64,000 bases of DNA from Pelagibacterium lentulum (GCF_003992625.1 NZ_RZMW01000003.1:78994-142993); one strand, 5' to 3'; shown: positions 29,506 to 38,723, numbered from the stretch's first letter. Notes: generated by a model from the sequence alone, not told the origin. A program made the numbers and translations.

Positions 29506-30985
29506 GGCAAATCACGCTCTTGTTGGCGTTTTGGCGACCCTGCTGATCGCAGGTTTTGCGGGCTTTATCTATTGGTTCAACGCGGCCGATACCCGCATGG
29601 AGCGCGTGCCCTATGAGGTTGTTTTCACCGGTTCGGTCAGCGGGCTGGGTGCGGGAACAAACGTGCTTTTCAACGGTATCAGGGTGGGCAATGTAACCCA
29701 TGTAGGGATCGATCCGCGCGATCCCAGTCGGGTGATCGCCCGCATTTCGGTCAATGCCACGGCACCGGTTATGAACGATACGCGCGCCATCCTGGAAGTG
29801 CAGGGGCTGACGGGCATGGCCAATATCCAGCTTTTGGGCGGTACGCTCGAAGCGGGGCGGCTCGAGGCACCTGGTCCCGATCAGGTCGCAACGCTTCAGG
29901 GTGAGCCCTCGGACTTTCAGATGATCATGGAAAGCGCGCGCGATATCGTTGCCAGCGCCGAATCGACATTTTCGCGCATAGACGGGTTCTTTTCGGCCAA
30001 TGAGGAGCGCTTGGGCTCCACAATTGCCAATATCGAAAATATTTCGGCGTCTCTGGCGTCCTTTGCGCAAGGGGCCGACGAGGATTCCGACCTGCAGGCA
30101 ATCATGGCCGGGGCGCGAGCAACCATCGAAAGCGCGAGCGCGAGCTTTGCGCAGATCGAGGCCTTTTTCATGGACAACCAGCAGAGCCTGGGCAATACCG
30201 TCGCGAATGCGGAAGTCTTTACCGCGGCATTGGCACAAAATGCCGATGGGCTGGAGAGCTTTCTGGCGTCGATGACCGATGCCAGCAACCAGATCGGCCC
30301 ATTGGCCGACGAATTGCGGTTCCTAACCACTGATGTCCGAGCGCTTGTTGAGGCGGTGCCGCCTGAAGAAGTGCGCAGCACCGTTGCCGATATCGGGGAG
30401 TTTGCCAATGCGCTGGCGCGCAATACCGGCAATATTGACGAGTTCTTTGACGATGCGCGCACGCTGGCTGAAAATCTGTCCGGGGTTTCGGGTGGGCTGC
30501 AGGCAACGCTGGACCTTATCGATACGGCAACCGCCAATATCGATCCCGAAGTCATTGGCCGGGCCATGGACAATATCGACCGCTTCTCATTGGCTCTTGG
30601 CGACAATGCGACCACGGTCGATACTATTCTGACCAATGCGCGCGATATCACCGAAACGCTGACCGGCACCGCCGATCGGGTCGATGCCATTGTGGCTCAA
30701 CTCAATTCCATGGTGGAAAGCGAGGACGGATCCGATTTCTTCGGAGAACTGGCGCAGGCGGCGACGGCGGTGAGGATGCTTGCCGAGCGGCTCGACGTCC
30801 GGACTGCCGAAATTACGGCTGGCTTAACCGGCTTTACCAATCGCGGACTTGGCGAATACACTCAGTTCGCCGCAGAGGCGCGTGGAACCTTAAGGCGTCT
30901 GGATCGTATATTGACTAACTTCGAGCGGAATCCGCAGATTCTGGTCTTTGGCGGTCAGAACGTTCGCGACTTCCAGTCCCGGTAA
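29495..30985 (+). CDS. mlaD: MlaD-family MCE protein with long helical C-terminus
   Basis: 496 aa. One N-terminal transmembrane anchor (about 8-28, HALVGVLATLLIAGFAGFIY) precedes a single MCE domain (about 38-120, with VLFNGIRVGNVTHVGIDP and VQGLTGMANIQLLGG). The remaining about 370 residues are Ala/Asp/Asn-rich with related units of the form ISASLAS.../FTAALAQNADGLES..., predicted to be long helices. E. coli MlaD is only about 183 aa, so this resembles Mce proteins with a needle-like coiled coil. The ATG at 29495 is chosen over 29447 because it begins the membrane anchor. Confidence 0.92.
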   Translation: MEYKANHALVGVLATLLIAGFAGFIYWFNAADTRMERVPYEVVFTGSVSGLGAGTNVLFNGIRVGNVTHVGIDPRDPSRVIARISVNATAPVMNDTRAILEVQGLTGMANIQLLGGTLEAGRLEAPGPDQVATLQGEPSDFQMIMESARDIVASAESTFSRIDGFFSANEERLGSTIANIENISASLASFAQGADEDSDLQAIMAGARATIESASASFAQIEAFFMDNQQSLGNTVANAEVFTAALAQNADGLESFLASMTDASNQIGPLADELRFLTTDVRALVEAVPPEEVRSTVADIGEFANALARNTGNIDEFFDDARTLAENLSGVSGGLQATLDLIDTATANIDPEVIGRAMDNIDRFSLALGDNATTVDTILTNARDITETLTGTADRVDAIVAQLNSMVESEDGSDFFGELAQAATAVRMLAERLDVRTAEITAGLTGFTNRGLGEYTQFAAEARGTLRRLDRILTNFERNPQILVFGGQNVRDFQSR

Positions 30986-31003
30986 GAGTAGGTTGGGTAT
31001 ACT

Positions 31004-31606
31004 ATGAGTCGCAATCTGAGCCGTCGCACTGTTCTGGGATTTTCCGCCGCCGGGCTGGCAGCATCGCTGGCAGGGTGCCTTGGCGCGCCGACCCCGCTTG
31101 TCACCTACGACCTTATTGCGTCGGCGCAGGCTGCGTCCACGTCCCGCAGGCTCAACCGTGCGGTGCTCGTTGTTGAGCCCGATGCGATCGAGACCTATGA
31201 CACCAACCGCATCGTTGTGCGCGAGCCCGGTTCCATCCTGAGCTATCTGCCCGATGCGCAATGGTCCGACCGTTTGCCGCGCCTCATCCAGACGCGCATG
31301 GTGCAATCGTTCCAGGATGCAGGGGTGACAAATATCGGGCGTCCCTCCGATCAGATCGACGCCAATCTGGCGCTTGCCGCCGACATTCGGGCCTTTGAGG
31401 TCAATGCGGGCCAGGAGCGGCTTGCTACTGTAACGCTGGCCGTGCGGCTCGTCGATGACTGGAACCGGCGTATTCTAGCCGCCCAATCGTTTTCGGCCAG
31501 CGTGCCACTTGGCAATCTTAATGCGCCAACGGTCGTAGCGGGACTCAATCAGGCGCTCGACACAGTCATCGCGCAAATCGTTGCCTGGACCGCATCACGG
31601 GCCTGA
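31004..31606 (+). CDS. ABC-type transport auxiliary lipoprotein (PqiC-like)
   Basis: 200 aa. A twin-arginine-like start (MSRNLSRRTVLGFSAAGLAA) leads to a lipobox LAGC at about residues 22-25, so it is a lipoprotein. The rest matches the ABC_trans_aux domain: RRLNRAVLVVEPDAIETYDT, a central WSDRLPRLIQTRMVQSFQD segment, and a C-terminal NQALDTVIAQIVAW helix. In such operons it stands in for or cooperates with outer-membrane partners of the MCE protein. It is the last gene of the mlaEFD run and ends 3 nt from the convergent Nudix gene. Confidence 0.87.
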   Translation: MSRNLSRRTVLGFSAAGLAASLAGCLGAPTPLVTYDLIASAQAASTSRRLNRAVLVVEPDAIETYDTNRIVVREPGSILSYLPDAQWSDRLPRLIQTRMVQSFQDAGVTNIGRPSDQIDANLALAADIRAFEVNAGQERLATVTLAVRLVDDWNRRILAAQSFSASVPLGNLNAPTVVAGLNQALDTVIAQIVAWTASRA

Positions 31607-31609
31607 GTG

Positions 31610-32191
31610 TCAGACGAAACGCGGTCGATTGAGTGCCGCAAACTGGATCAGGGCGACGGTTTTCGCATCCATGATCCTGCCATCGGTTGTCATGGCCAGC
31701 GCTTCATCGAAATCGAGTTCGACGACTTCGATGTCCTCGCCTTCATGGTCGAGCCCGCCGCCATTGCCTTTCCGGTCCTGGGGGCCATAGGTGCCGACAA
31801 AGCAATGAACCTTTTCAGTTACAGAACCGGGGCTGGCATAAAGATCGAAGGCATGAAGCAGCGTTTGGGGCGCGATGCCGGTTTCTTCCATGGCTTCCTT
31901 TTTCGCACATACCTCGGGTGAATCGCCGTCCAGCAATCCCGCGCAGGTTTCGAGCAGAAATCCGTCATCGCCATTGAGATGGGGGGGCAGGCGGAACTGG
32001 CGCACAAGCGTGATCTTTCCAGCGTCCGGGTTAACCAGAAGAACTGCTGCTGCCGAGCCGTGGTCATAGACCTCGCGGACAAGGATTTGGGACGGGCCAT
32101 TGCGCGTGCGATACTCAAATTCATGAGCGGACAGGCTGCCCCAGTTTTCAGCGAGGATTTTTTTTGAGATCGGGTGGATGGAATCGGACAT
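31610..32191 (-). CDS. NudK-like Nudix hydrolase (GDP-mannose / ADP-sugar pyrophosphatase)
   Basis: 193 aa. The Nudix helix reads CAGLLDGDSPEVCAKKEAME followed by ETG, closely matching E. coli NudK rather than the textbook Nudix consensus. The downstream LYASPGSVTEKVHCFVGTY and the C-terminal GEDIEVVELDFDEALAMTTD also fit NudK. It would hydrolyse GDP-mannose or related nucleotide sugars to nucleoside and sugar phosphates, with magnesium bound by the Glu-Glu pair. Substrate assignment is by resemblance. Confidence 0.87.
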   Translation of the reverse strand: MSDSIHPISKKILAENWGSLSAHEFEYRTRNGPSQILVREVYDHGSAAAVLLVNPDAGKITLVRQFRLPPHLNGDDGFLLETCAGLLDGDSPEVCAKKEAMEETGIAPQTLLHAFDLYASPGSVTEKVHCFVGTYGPQDRKGNGGGLDHEGEDIEVVELDFDEALAMTTDGRIMDAKTVALIQFAALNRPRFV

Positions 32192-32268
32192 TATGACTCT
32201 GGTTTACGTGAAAGGTAAAGTAATCTGACATTTCGATGAAACTATCGACACTTAAGGGAGGATGTCCA

Positions 32269-32382
32269 GTGCGGATTGGAAACATGAATGAAAAAGTCAA
32301 TTTTTTAAATGACTTATCGGAGGCTGTTTTCAGACCAAAGACTTACTCCCCGCCCTTTGACGAATGGGGAAAGCAGGGATAG
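32269..32382 (+). CDS. Possible 37-residue leader or small protein upstream of sdhC
   Basis: A short open frame from GTG (32269) or ATG (32284) to TAG. AAGGGAGG lies 7 nt upstream of the GTG, a stronger Shine-Dalgarno than most genes in this window have. From the ATG it reads MNEKVNFLNDLSEAVF and ends DEWGKQG, with plausible protein composition but no family I recognise. The DNA is AT-rich relative to its neighbours. It is about 95 nt upstream of sdhC with a hairpin between. It could be a leader peptide, a standalone microprotein, or chance. Confidence 0.35.
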   Translation: MRIGNMNEKVNFLNDLSEAVFRPKTYSPPFDEWGKQG

Positions 32383-32401
32383 AAGTTGGCGCCAATGAGG
32401 C

Positions 32402-32426
32402 TGGCGCGGTGTCTTTGCGCCATTTT
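32402..32426 (+). terminator. Terminator-like hairpin in the sdh leader
   Basis: TGGCGC (32402-32407) pairs with GCGCCA (32417-32422) with a 9-nt loop, followed by TTTT. It lies between the small ORF and sdhC. It could end the small transcript or act as an attenuator. The stem is short. Confidence 0.4.
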
Positions 32427-32477
32427 AAGAGTTCTTGCAGATGATTGTTCATCTTGTGAGGCCACATTGAGGCAGCA

Positions 32478-32861
32478 ATGACCCAAAAGTTCCGACCAAC
32501 CTCTCCGCATTTGCAGATATGGCGGCCAACGCTGACCATGACGATGTCTATCCTGCATCGCATTCTGGGCGTGGCGCTTTATGTGGGTACGCTTTTGTTC
32601 GTGCTCTGGCTGGGTGCTGCCGCTCTCGGGCAGGGGCAGGTTGCGGCAGTCAACGGATTTTTCAGCCATCCACTGATCCAGATCGTGCTGTTCGGCTATA
32701 CCTGGGCGTTGTTTCACCACATGGCGGGCGGGATCAAGCATTTCATCTGGGATTTTGGCCATGGGCTCGATCCGGTAGGGCGCGAAGCGATCACGCTGGC
32801 AACGCTTATATTTTCGGTTGTGGCGACGCTTGTTGTCTGGGCCGTGTTCGTCTGGTTTTGA
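32478..32861 (+). CDS. sdhC: Succinate dehydrogenase cytochrome b556 subunit
   Basis: 127 aa membrane anchor of complex II. Three transmembrane helices; the start MTQKFRPTSPHLQIWRPTLT with SILHRILGVALYVGT is the classic SdhC signature (quinone-site Ser and Arg), and the haem-region His lies in ALFHHMAGGIKHFIWDFGHG. It opens sdhC-sdhD-sdhA-DUF3052-sdhB, with GAGG 6-9 nt upstream of the ATG. Confidence 0.96.
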   Translation: MTQKFRPTSPHLQIWRPTLTMTMSILHRILGVALYVGTLLFVLWLGAAALGQGQVAAVNGFFSHPLIQIVLFGYTWALFHHMAGGIKHFIWDFGHGLDPVGREAITLATLIFSVVATLVVWAVFVWF

Positions 32862-32881
32862 GCGGGAAGGGTTTTTAAACA

Positions 32882-33226
32882 ATGAGCAAGACCCACAAGG
32901 GCACGGGCCATTTCATCAAGCAGCGGGTTACCGGGCTTTTGAATATTCCGCTGATCGGGTTTCTGATCTGGCTGATCGTGTCGCTGGCCGGCGCCAACCG
33001 GGCGGAAATGGCTGCTACCTTCTCCAATCCTATCGTTGCGATCCTCACCCTGGCCCTTCTGGCCTCGGCGCTTTTTCACATGCGCATCGGGATGGGTGAA
33101 ATCATTGAAGATTATGTGCATGAGCCGCGGCTTCACAGCCTGTCGATGACACTCAACACCGGCTTTGTCGTGATTGTGGGTGTGATCGGCGCGATTGCGG
33201 TGCTCGTATTGGCCTTCGGAGGTTAA
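32882..33226 (+). CDS. sdhD: Succinate dehydrogenase hydrophobic anchor subunit
   Basis: 114 aa, three membrane helices. The haem-ligand motif region [20 protein letters not shown] identifies SdhD of the alphaproteobacterial type. The gene begins 20 nt after sdhC and ends 8 nt before sdhA. Together with SdhC it binds haem b and ubiquinone in the inner membrane. Confidence 0.95.
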   Translation: MSKTHKGTGHFIKQRVTGLLNIPLIGFLIWLIVSLAGANRAEMAATFSNPIVAILTLALLASALFHMRIGMGEIIEDYVHEPRLHSLSMTLNTGFVVIVGVIGAIAVLVLAFGG

Positions 33227-33234
33227 ATAGTTTC

Positions 33235-35037
33235 ATGGCATCGAATGCTTATACGATCATCGATCACGCTTATGACGTCGTGGTTGTAGGCGCGGGTGGC
33301 GCCGGGTTGCGCGCCACGCTGGGCATGGCCGAGCAGGGCTTTAAGACCGCTTGCGTGACCAAGGTTTTCCCCACCCGTTCGCATACGGTCGCAGCGCAAG
33401 GCGGGATTGCGGCCTCGCTCTCCAATATGGGACCCGATAGCTGGCAGTGGCATATGTATGACACCGTCAAGGGCTCGGACTGGCTGGGCGATAATGACGC
33501 GATGGAATATCTCGCGCGCGAAGCCCCGCAGGCGGTTTACGAACTCGAGCATTACGGTGTGCCCTTTTCGCGCACTGAAGAGGGCAAGATCTATCAGCGT
33601 CCGTTCGGCGGCCATATGCAAAATTACGGCGAAGGTCCCCCGGTGCAGCGCACATGCGCGGCGGCCGACCGCACGGGCCATGCCATTCTGCATACGCTTT
33701 ACGGGCAGAGCCTGCGCAACAATGCAGAGTTTTTTGTCGAGTATTTCGCGCTCGATCTCTTGATGAGCGAGGATGGTGCGTGCCAGGGCATCATCGCATG
33801 GAAGCTCGATGACGGCACCATTCACCGATTCCGCGCCAAGATGGTGGTGTTGGCGACGGGGGGTTACGGTCGCGCCTATTTTTCGGCCACCAGCGCTCAT
33901 ACCTGCACCGGCGATGGCAATGCCATGGTGGCGCGGGCAGGTCTGCCTTTGCAGGACATGGAATTTGTCCAGTTTCACCCGACCGGCATCTACGGCTCAG
34001 GCTGCCTTATTACCGAAGGCGCGCGCGGGGAAGGCGGCTATCTGGTCAATTCCGAAGGCGAGCGCTTCATGGAGCGCTATGCGCCCAATGCCAAGGACCT
34101 TGCCTCCCGCGATGTCGTCTCGCGCTGCATGACCATGGAAATCCGCGAAGGCCGCGGGGTCGGGTCCAAGAAGGATCATATCTTCCTCCATCTCGACCAC
34201 CTCGATCCGGCCGTTTTGCATGAGCGCCTGCCGGGCATTTCCGAAAGCGCCAAGATTTTTGCCGGGGTCGATCTCACCCGTGATCCGATCCCGGTTCTGC
34301 CGACGGTGCATTACAATATGGGCGGCATTCCCACGACCTATTGGGGTGAAGCGATCGATACGCGCCGGGGCGGTCCCGATGCGACGGTGCCTGGTCTTAT
34401 GGCGGTGGGCGAAGCGGCTTGTGCCTCTGTCCACGGGGCTAACCGGCTTGGGTCGAACTCGCTGATCGATCTTGTGGTCTTTGGCCGCGCAGCGGCCATT
34501 CGCGCCGGCGAAATCATCGACCGCGAGAGCCCGATCCCGGAAGCCAACACGGCATCCGAAGACAAGATCATGGCCCGGTTCGACCGGCTGCGGCACGCAG
34601 ATGGCGGCACGCCAACCGCCAAGGTGCGCGATCACATGCAGCGGGCCATGCAGGAAGACGCGGCGGTGTTCCGCACCCAGGAAACGCTGGAAGCGGGCTG
34701 CAAGCGCGTTTCGGCGATCTGGGAGGAAATGGCCGACGTCAAGGTTTTCGACCGGTCGCTGATCTGGAACTCCGATCTTGTCGAAACGCTCGAGCTTGAA
34801 AACCTGATGGCCAACGCGATCACCACGGTCTATTCGGCCGAGGCCCGCAAGGAAAGCCGGGGCGCTCATGCGCGTGAGGATTTCACCGAGCGTGACGATG
34901 CCAACTGGCGCAAGCATACGCTGTCCTGGGTCGATGATGCAGGCAAGGTGACGCTCGACTACCGGCCCGTCCATGTCGATCCCTTGAGCGACGGGATCGA
35001 TCTTGCAAAGATCGCGCCCAAGGCGCGCGTTTACTAG
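33235..35037 (+). CDS. sdhA: Succinate dehydrogenase flavoprotein subunit
   Basis: 600 aa, catalytic subunit oxidising succinate to fumarate. The FAD-binding [20 protein letters not shown], the covalent-FAD His in [17 protein letters not shown], the [20 protein letters not shown] substrate region and [20 protein letters not shown] are all present. Flavinylation and assembly are expected to use SdhE-type and SdhAF4-type factors; the latter candidate is at 7824-8009. Its stop is 11 nt before the DUF3052 gene instead of sdhB. Confidence 0.98.
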   Translation: MASNAYTIIDHAYDVVVVGAGGAGLRATLGMAEQGFKTACVTKVFPTRSHTVAAQGGIAASLSNMGPDSWQWHMYDTVKGSDWLGDNDAMEYLAREAPQAVYELEHYGVPFSRTEEGKIYQRPFGGHMQNYGEGPPVQRTCAAADRTGHAILHTLYGQSLRNNAEFFVEYFALDLLMSEDGACQGIIAWKLDDGTIHRFRAKMVVLATGGYGRAYFSATSAHTCTGDGNAMVARAGLPLQDMEFVQFHPTGIYGSGCLITEGARGEGGYLVNSEGERFMERYAPNAKDLASRDVVSRCMTMEIREGRGVGSKKDHIFLHLDHLDPAVLHERLPGISESAKIFAGVDLTRDPIPVLPTVHYNMGGIPTTYWGEAIDTRRGGPDATVPGLMAVGEAACASVHGANRLGSNSLIDLVVFGRAAAIRAGEIIDRESPIPEANTASEDKIMARFDRLRHADGGTPTAKVRDHMQRAMQEDAAVFRTQETLEAGCKRVSAIWEEMADVKVFDRSLIWNSDLVETLELENLMANAITTVYSAEARKESRGAHAREDFTERDDANWRKHTLSWVDDAGKVTLDYRPVHVDPLSDGIDLAKIAPKARVY

Positions 35038-35048
35038 GAGTGGAAGGT

Positions 35049-35495
35049 ATGGAGCCGGCCACGACAGGATATTCGGGCACTCCGCTGCCCAAGAAGCTGG
35101 GCCTCGCCGATGGCCAGCGGGTCCTGTTCGTGGGCTTGCCTGAGGACCTTGAGGGTCTGGCGTCGTGCCGCCAATTTTTGGCTGCGGATCGGCGGGATGG
35201 GCTTTCCGGGTTCGTCGCGGTTTCCCACCGATACGATCTGATCCACGCCTTTACCCTTTCACACGCCCAACTGGCCGGCGCAATGGTTGCGCTCGAAGCC
35301 TCCATCGTTCCGGATGGCACGATCTGGATTTCCTGGCCGAAAAAGGCCTCCAAAATCAAAACCGATGTGACCGAAGACGTCGTGAGGGACGAAGCCCTCA
35401 AGTGCGATCTCGTGGACGTAAAGGTCTGCGCTGTCGATGCCGTCTGGTCTGGCCTCAAACTCGTTATCCGCAAAGATAGGCGGAATCTGCATTAG
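35049..35495 (+). CDS. DUF3052-family protein inserted between sdhA and sdhB
   Basis: 148 aa cytosolic protein with no signal peptide or membrane helix. GYSGTPLPKKLGLADGQRVL, an internal FVAVSHRYD...LSHAQLAGAM region and WISWPKKASK...DVTEDVVRDEAL match DUF3052-type proteins, whose function is unknown. The ATG at 35049 has AGGAG 8 nt upstream; a GTG at 35040 is possible. It starts 11 nt after sdhA and ends 12 nt before sdhB, so it must be co-transcribed with complex II. Whether it acts in assembly is only an inference from position. Confidence 0.85.
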   Translation: MEPATTGYSGTPLPKKLGLADGQRVLFVGLPEDLEGLASCRQFLAADRRDGLSGFVAVSHRYDLIHAFTLSHAQLAGAMVALEASIVPDGTIWISWPKKASKIKTDVTEDVVRDEALKCDLVDVKVCAVDAVWSGLKLVIRKDRRNLH

Positions 35496-35507
35496 GGAGC
35501 AGCCCAT

Positions 35508-36293
35508 ATGGTCGAACTTCTGCTGGACAAGAAATCCCAGCCTAAAAAGGGCAAGGTCTGGCCAAAACCCGAAGGGGCAACGCGGCTGCGCGAGTACCGG
35601 GTCTATCGCTATGATCCCGATACCGAAGCCAATCCGCGCATCGATACCTATTTCATCGATCTCGACGATTGCGGGCCGATGATTCTCGATGGGCTTTTGT
35701 GGATCAAGAACAATATCGATCCCACGCTGACGCTGCGCCGCTCTTGCCGCGAAGGAATTTGCGGGTCTTGTGCGATGAATATTGATGGGGCCAATACGCT
35801 TGCCTGCACCAAGGGCATGGATGAGGTGTCGTCCGGTCCGGTCAAGGTCTATCCCTTGCCGCATATGCCGGTGGTCAAGGATCTGGTGCCCGATCTTTCG
35901 GCCTTTTACGAGCAGCACAAGTCGGTGCAGCCCTGGTTGCAGACCAAATCGCCGACCCCGGACACCGAATGGCTGCAAAGCCGCGAGGATAGGGCAAAGC
36001 TCGACGGGCTTTATGAATGTATCCTTTGCGCGTGCTGCTCGACATCATGCCCGTCCTATTGGTGGAATGGCGACAAATATCTCGGTCCGGCCGTATTGTT
36101 GCAGGCCTATCGCTGGCTGATCGACAGCCGCGATGAGGCGACCAGCGAGCGGCTCGACGATCTTGAAGATCCCTTCAAGCTTTATCGCTGCCACACCATC
36201 ATGAACTGCGCCAAGGTCTGTCCCAAGGGGCTCAACCCGGCCAAGGCGATTGCCGAGATCAAGAAGATGATGGTCGAACGCAAGGTGGCCTGA
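35508..36293 (+). CDS. sdhB: Succinate dehydrogenase iron-sulfur subunit
   Basis: 261 aa. The plant-type [2Fe-2S] domain has [15 protein letters not shown]. The C-terminal domain has [19 protein letters not shown] for [4Fe-4S] and [20 protein letters not shown] for [3Fe-4S]. It carries electrons from SdhA to ubiquinone. It is the last gene of the sdh operon and is followed by a strong terminator. Confidence 0.98.
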   Translation: MVELLLDKKSQPKKGKVWPKPEGATRLREYRVYRYDPDTEANPRIDTYFIDLDDCGPMILDGLLWIKNNIDPTLTLRRSCREGICGSCAMNIDGANTLACTKGMDEVSSGPVKVYPLPHMPVVKDLVPDLSAFYEQHKSVQPWLQTKSPTPDTEWLQSREDRAKLDGLYECILCACCSTSCPSYWWNGDKYLGPAVLLQAYRWLIDSRDEATSERLDDLEDPFKLYRCHTIMNCAKVCPKGLNPAKAIAEIKKMMVERKVA

Positions 36294-36316
36294 TCGGGCA
36301 AAATGGTATAGATTTC

Positions 36317-36342
36317 AAAGGGTCCGCTTTGCGGACCCTTTT
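36317..36342 (+). terminator. Terminator of the sdh operon
   Basis: AAAGGGTCCGC (36317-36327) and GCGGACCCTTT (36331-36341) form a perfect 11-bp stem with a TTT apex and a T tail, 24 nt after sdhB. Confidence 0.93.
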
Positions 36343-36369
36343 GTGTGTTCACGTTTGGAGGCCAGTGCC

Positions 36370-36597
36370 ATGACCGATTACGAGACCATCGCGCGCGTAA
36401 AGCGGGAAACGGTAGCGCGGGTCCTTATCGCGGCGCTGCGGGCGCACGGCTTTTCCCCGCGCGATATTTCCGAGGGCGGTCTGCCGGGCGTGGGCACAGC
36501 CTTTGCCGGTGGCGGCATTCCCATCGATGTACCCGAGCGCGAAGCGCGCGATGCCAAACCGCTAGCAGAGGCTTTGCTGGCCGATATGCGCGATTGA
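36370..36597 (+). CDS. Small hypothetical protein downstream of sdhB
   Basis: 75 aa, not recognised. It has a helical N-terminal half (TIARVKRETVARVLIAALRA) and a Gly-rich loop (LPGVGTAFAGGGIPIDVPER) before a short acidic helix. No signal peptide, cysteine or membrane segment is seen. TTTGGAGG 8 nt upstream of the ATG is a good ribosome-binding site, and codon use looks like the neighbours. It lies just beyond the sdh terminator. Confidence 0.7.
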   Translation: MTDYETIARVKRETVARVLIAALRAHGFSPRDISEGGLPGVGTAFAGGGIPIDVPEREARDAKPLAEALLADMRD

Positions 36598-36745
36598 ATT
36601 GGCATGCGCTATCCATAGAACCGCCACATTGGCTGCTTTCAAAAAAGAGTTAACGCCGCACCAGGGGCTGCACTTGCGCCTTTGGCGTTATGATTGCATA
36701 ACGGGCTTGCGCTGGAGCAGGGTTAACGCTGTGTGGAGTATAGCC

Positions 36746-37384
36746 ATGAAAATCTTGACGCGAGGAAATGTGTCGCTGGCTGTTGTCGTTTCAGCGGGTC
36801 TGGTGCTGGCCGGGTGTTCGCCGACCGGCATGGGACGCGGTGCGCCACAGCCTCAAACGAACATGCCCGCGCCCATCACACCGGTGCAGACTGGAACCGT
36901 TCAAGCGACCGACCTGCCGCCTATCGGCGGGCAGGCCAGCGCCTCGCCTTCGGTCTCAACCGGTTCAGCTCTTTACGATCCGTCCAGCCAGCCCGGACAG
37001 GCGACGGGTATGGTGAGCGGCGGACAGACCAATGTGGTTCCCGCAATCAGCGATGTTGCCGGTACGGGTGGTACAATTGGCGGCCGCAATCTTGCGGGCG
37101 GGCTGACCATGGAAAATATGATCGGGGGTTGGACGATTACCGCCGGCGCCGAACAGTGCAGGCTTAATCTCACCTATACCGCCAAGGGTGCGACCGGTCG
37201 CTATCGCGCGTCGACCCCGGCCTGTAGCCAGCCCACGCTTGCCGAGGTCACGTCTTGGCAATTGCTGGGCAGCCAGGTTCAACTCTATAACGAAGCCGAC
37301 GAACTCGTCGGCACGCTTCTGCGTTCGGGCGACCGGTTCGTCGGCACGCTTGCTGGTGGCCAATCCATTTCGATGGCGGGCTGA
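36746..37384 (+). CDS. Omp19/Inh-family protease-inhibitor lipoprotein
   Basis: 212 aa. A lipoprotein signal peptide ends in LVLAGC at about residues 19-24. A Pro/Gln/Thr-rich linker follows, and then a C-terminal beta-barrel-like domain starting MENMIGGWTITAGAEQCRLN with two cysteines, as in the Inh/AprI inhibitors and Brucella Omp19. These outer-membrane lipoproteins inhibit host or own proteases. The ATG at 36746 is chosen over an upstream frame start at 36599; GGAG lies 8 nt upstream. zapE follows after 2 nt. Confidence 0.86.
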   Translation: MKILTRGNVSLAVVVSAGLVLAGCSPTGMGRGAPQPQTNMPAPITPVQTGTVQATDLPPIGGQASASPSVSTGSALYDPSSQPGQATGMVSGGQTNVVPAISDVAGTGGTIGGRNLAGGLTMENMIGGWTITAGAEQCRLNLTYTAKGATGRYRASTPACSQPTLAEVTSWQLLGSQVQLYNEADELVGTLLRSGDRFVGTLAGGQSISMAG

Positions 37385-37386
37385 TA

Positions 37387-38532
37387 TTGTCTCTCGATAC
37401 CGGTCAGACCCCGGTGCTTGACCGGTATGCCGATATGATTATTTCTGGGCAGGTGCGGCCTGACCCGGCGCAAAAGCAGGCAGCGCAAAAGCTGCAGGAT
37501 GTGGCCGATGGCCTCGCCGCCCTCGAGCGGCAATCGGGCTCGATTGTCGCCTCGCTCTTCAAGCGCAAGCGTGAAGCGCCAAGGGGCCTTTACATCTGGG
37601 GCGATGTCGGGCGCGGCAAGACCATGCTCATGGACCTTTTTTACGCCTCGGTTCCGGTTGCGGCGAAGAGGCGAGTGCATTTTCACGAATTCATGAATGA
37701 AGTGCATGAGGCAATTGCGCGCTTTCGGGCGTACAATCCGGGCACCAAAGGCGCACGCGATCCCATACCAGCGGTCGCGCGGCCAATCACCCGCTCGGTG
37801 CGGCTTTTGTGTTTCGACGAGTTTTTCGTCTCCGATATTACCGATGCCATGCTGCTAAAGCGCCTGTTCGAGATCTTGTTCAAGGATGGCATCGTTATTG
37901 TCGCCACCTCCAACATTCCACCCGAACGGCTTTATTGGAACGGGCTCAACCGCCAGCTTTTTCTGCCCTTTATCGATCTGCTCAATGCACATGCGGACGT
38001 CTTCAACCTGGACGCCGAAACCGACTACAGACGTGAAAAGCTCGACGCTCAGGATGTCTATCATTTCGGCGTCGGTGCCGATGTGGACGTGCGGATCGAT
38101 ACGCTTTTCGCCAGGCTGACCGGTGGGGTCGAACCCGATCCCGAGACGGTAGAAAGCCTGGGGCGGGAAATATTGATACCGGCGCAAGCCATGGGCGTTG
38201 CGCGCTTCGACTTTGCCGATCTTTGCGAAAAGCCCTTGGGCGCCCGCGATTATCTCAGGATCGCCAATCGGTATCACACCATCGTTCTCGATCACGTGCC
38301 GGTTTTTTCAAAGCTCAAGTCGGATGCTGCAAAGCGGTTCATCCTGCTTATCGATACGCTTTATGATCGCGGTGTGAAGTTTGCGGCCAGCTTTGAAGCA
38401 CCACTCGACAAAATCGCCAATGACGACAAGACCCGGTTCGAGTTCGCGCGCTGCCTTTCCCGGCTCGAGGAAATGCGCTCGGCCCAGTACATCGCCCAGC
38501 CCTTGCGCCAACCGAGCGCTGTGTCTGCCTAA
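37387..38532 (+). CDS. zapE: ZapE/AFG1-like cell division ATPase
   Basis: 381 aa AAA+ family ATPase. Walker A YIWGDVGRGKTMLMDLFY is at about 73-90, RLLCFDEFFVSDITDAMLLK is Walker B, ATSNIPPERLYWNGLNRQLF contains sensor-1, and AKRFILLIDTLYDRGVKFAA is a typical C-terminal motif. In E. coli ZapE acts on FtsZ rings; in mitochondria AFG1 acts in complex IV turnover. The start is TTG, 2 nt after the Omp19-like gene, suggesting coupled translation. Confidence 0.93.
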   Translation: MSLDTGQTPVLDRYADMIISGQVRPDPAQKQAAQKLQDVADGLAALERQSGSIVASLFKRKREAPRGLYIWGDVGRGKTMLMDLFYASVPVAAKRRVHFHEFMNEVHEAIARFRAYNPGTKGARDPIPAVARPITRSVRLLCFDEFFVSDITDAMLLKRLFEILFKDGIVIVATSNIPPERLYWNGLNRQLFLPFIDLLNAHADVFNLDAETDYRREKLDAQDVYHFGVGADVDVRIDTLFARLTGGVEPDPETVESLGREILIPAQAMGVARFDFADLCEKPLGARDYLRIANRYHTIVLDHVPVFSKLKSDAAKRFILLIDTLYDRGVKFAASFEAPLDKIANDDKTRFEFARCLSRLEEMRSAQYIAQPLRQPSAVSA

Positions 38533-38547
38533 TGCGAGCTAGAATGT

Positions 38548-38723
38548 TACTTTCCCCAGTAGGGAAAGTGTCAACAATCCAGACCTAAATTCCTTGCTCC
38601 CTGTCCCGGTTTGGTACAAGGCACCGATTTTGCGCCGTTAGACGAAGGGTTCACTTGCGTCAAAGGGGTACAAGGTCTATGGAGGGCACAGGAGACCTTC
38701 TACTTTACCTATAGGGAAATTAG
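38548..38723 (+). promoter_or_regulatory. mdh leader with paired dyad motifs and a repeated GGTACAAGG
   Basis: ACTTTCCC/GGGAAAGT is a perfect 8-bp dyad (38549-38569, 5-nt spacer) just after zapE. A related imperfect copy, TACTTTACCTATAGGGAAA, starts at 38701 and overlaps the mdh ribosome-binding region. Between them GGTACAAGG occurs twice (38613-38621 and 38667-38675, 54 bp apart). The arrangement suggests operator sites controlling mdh and possibly the suc genes. No known regulator is assigned. Confidence 0.45.
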
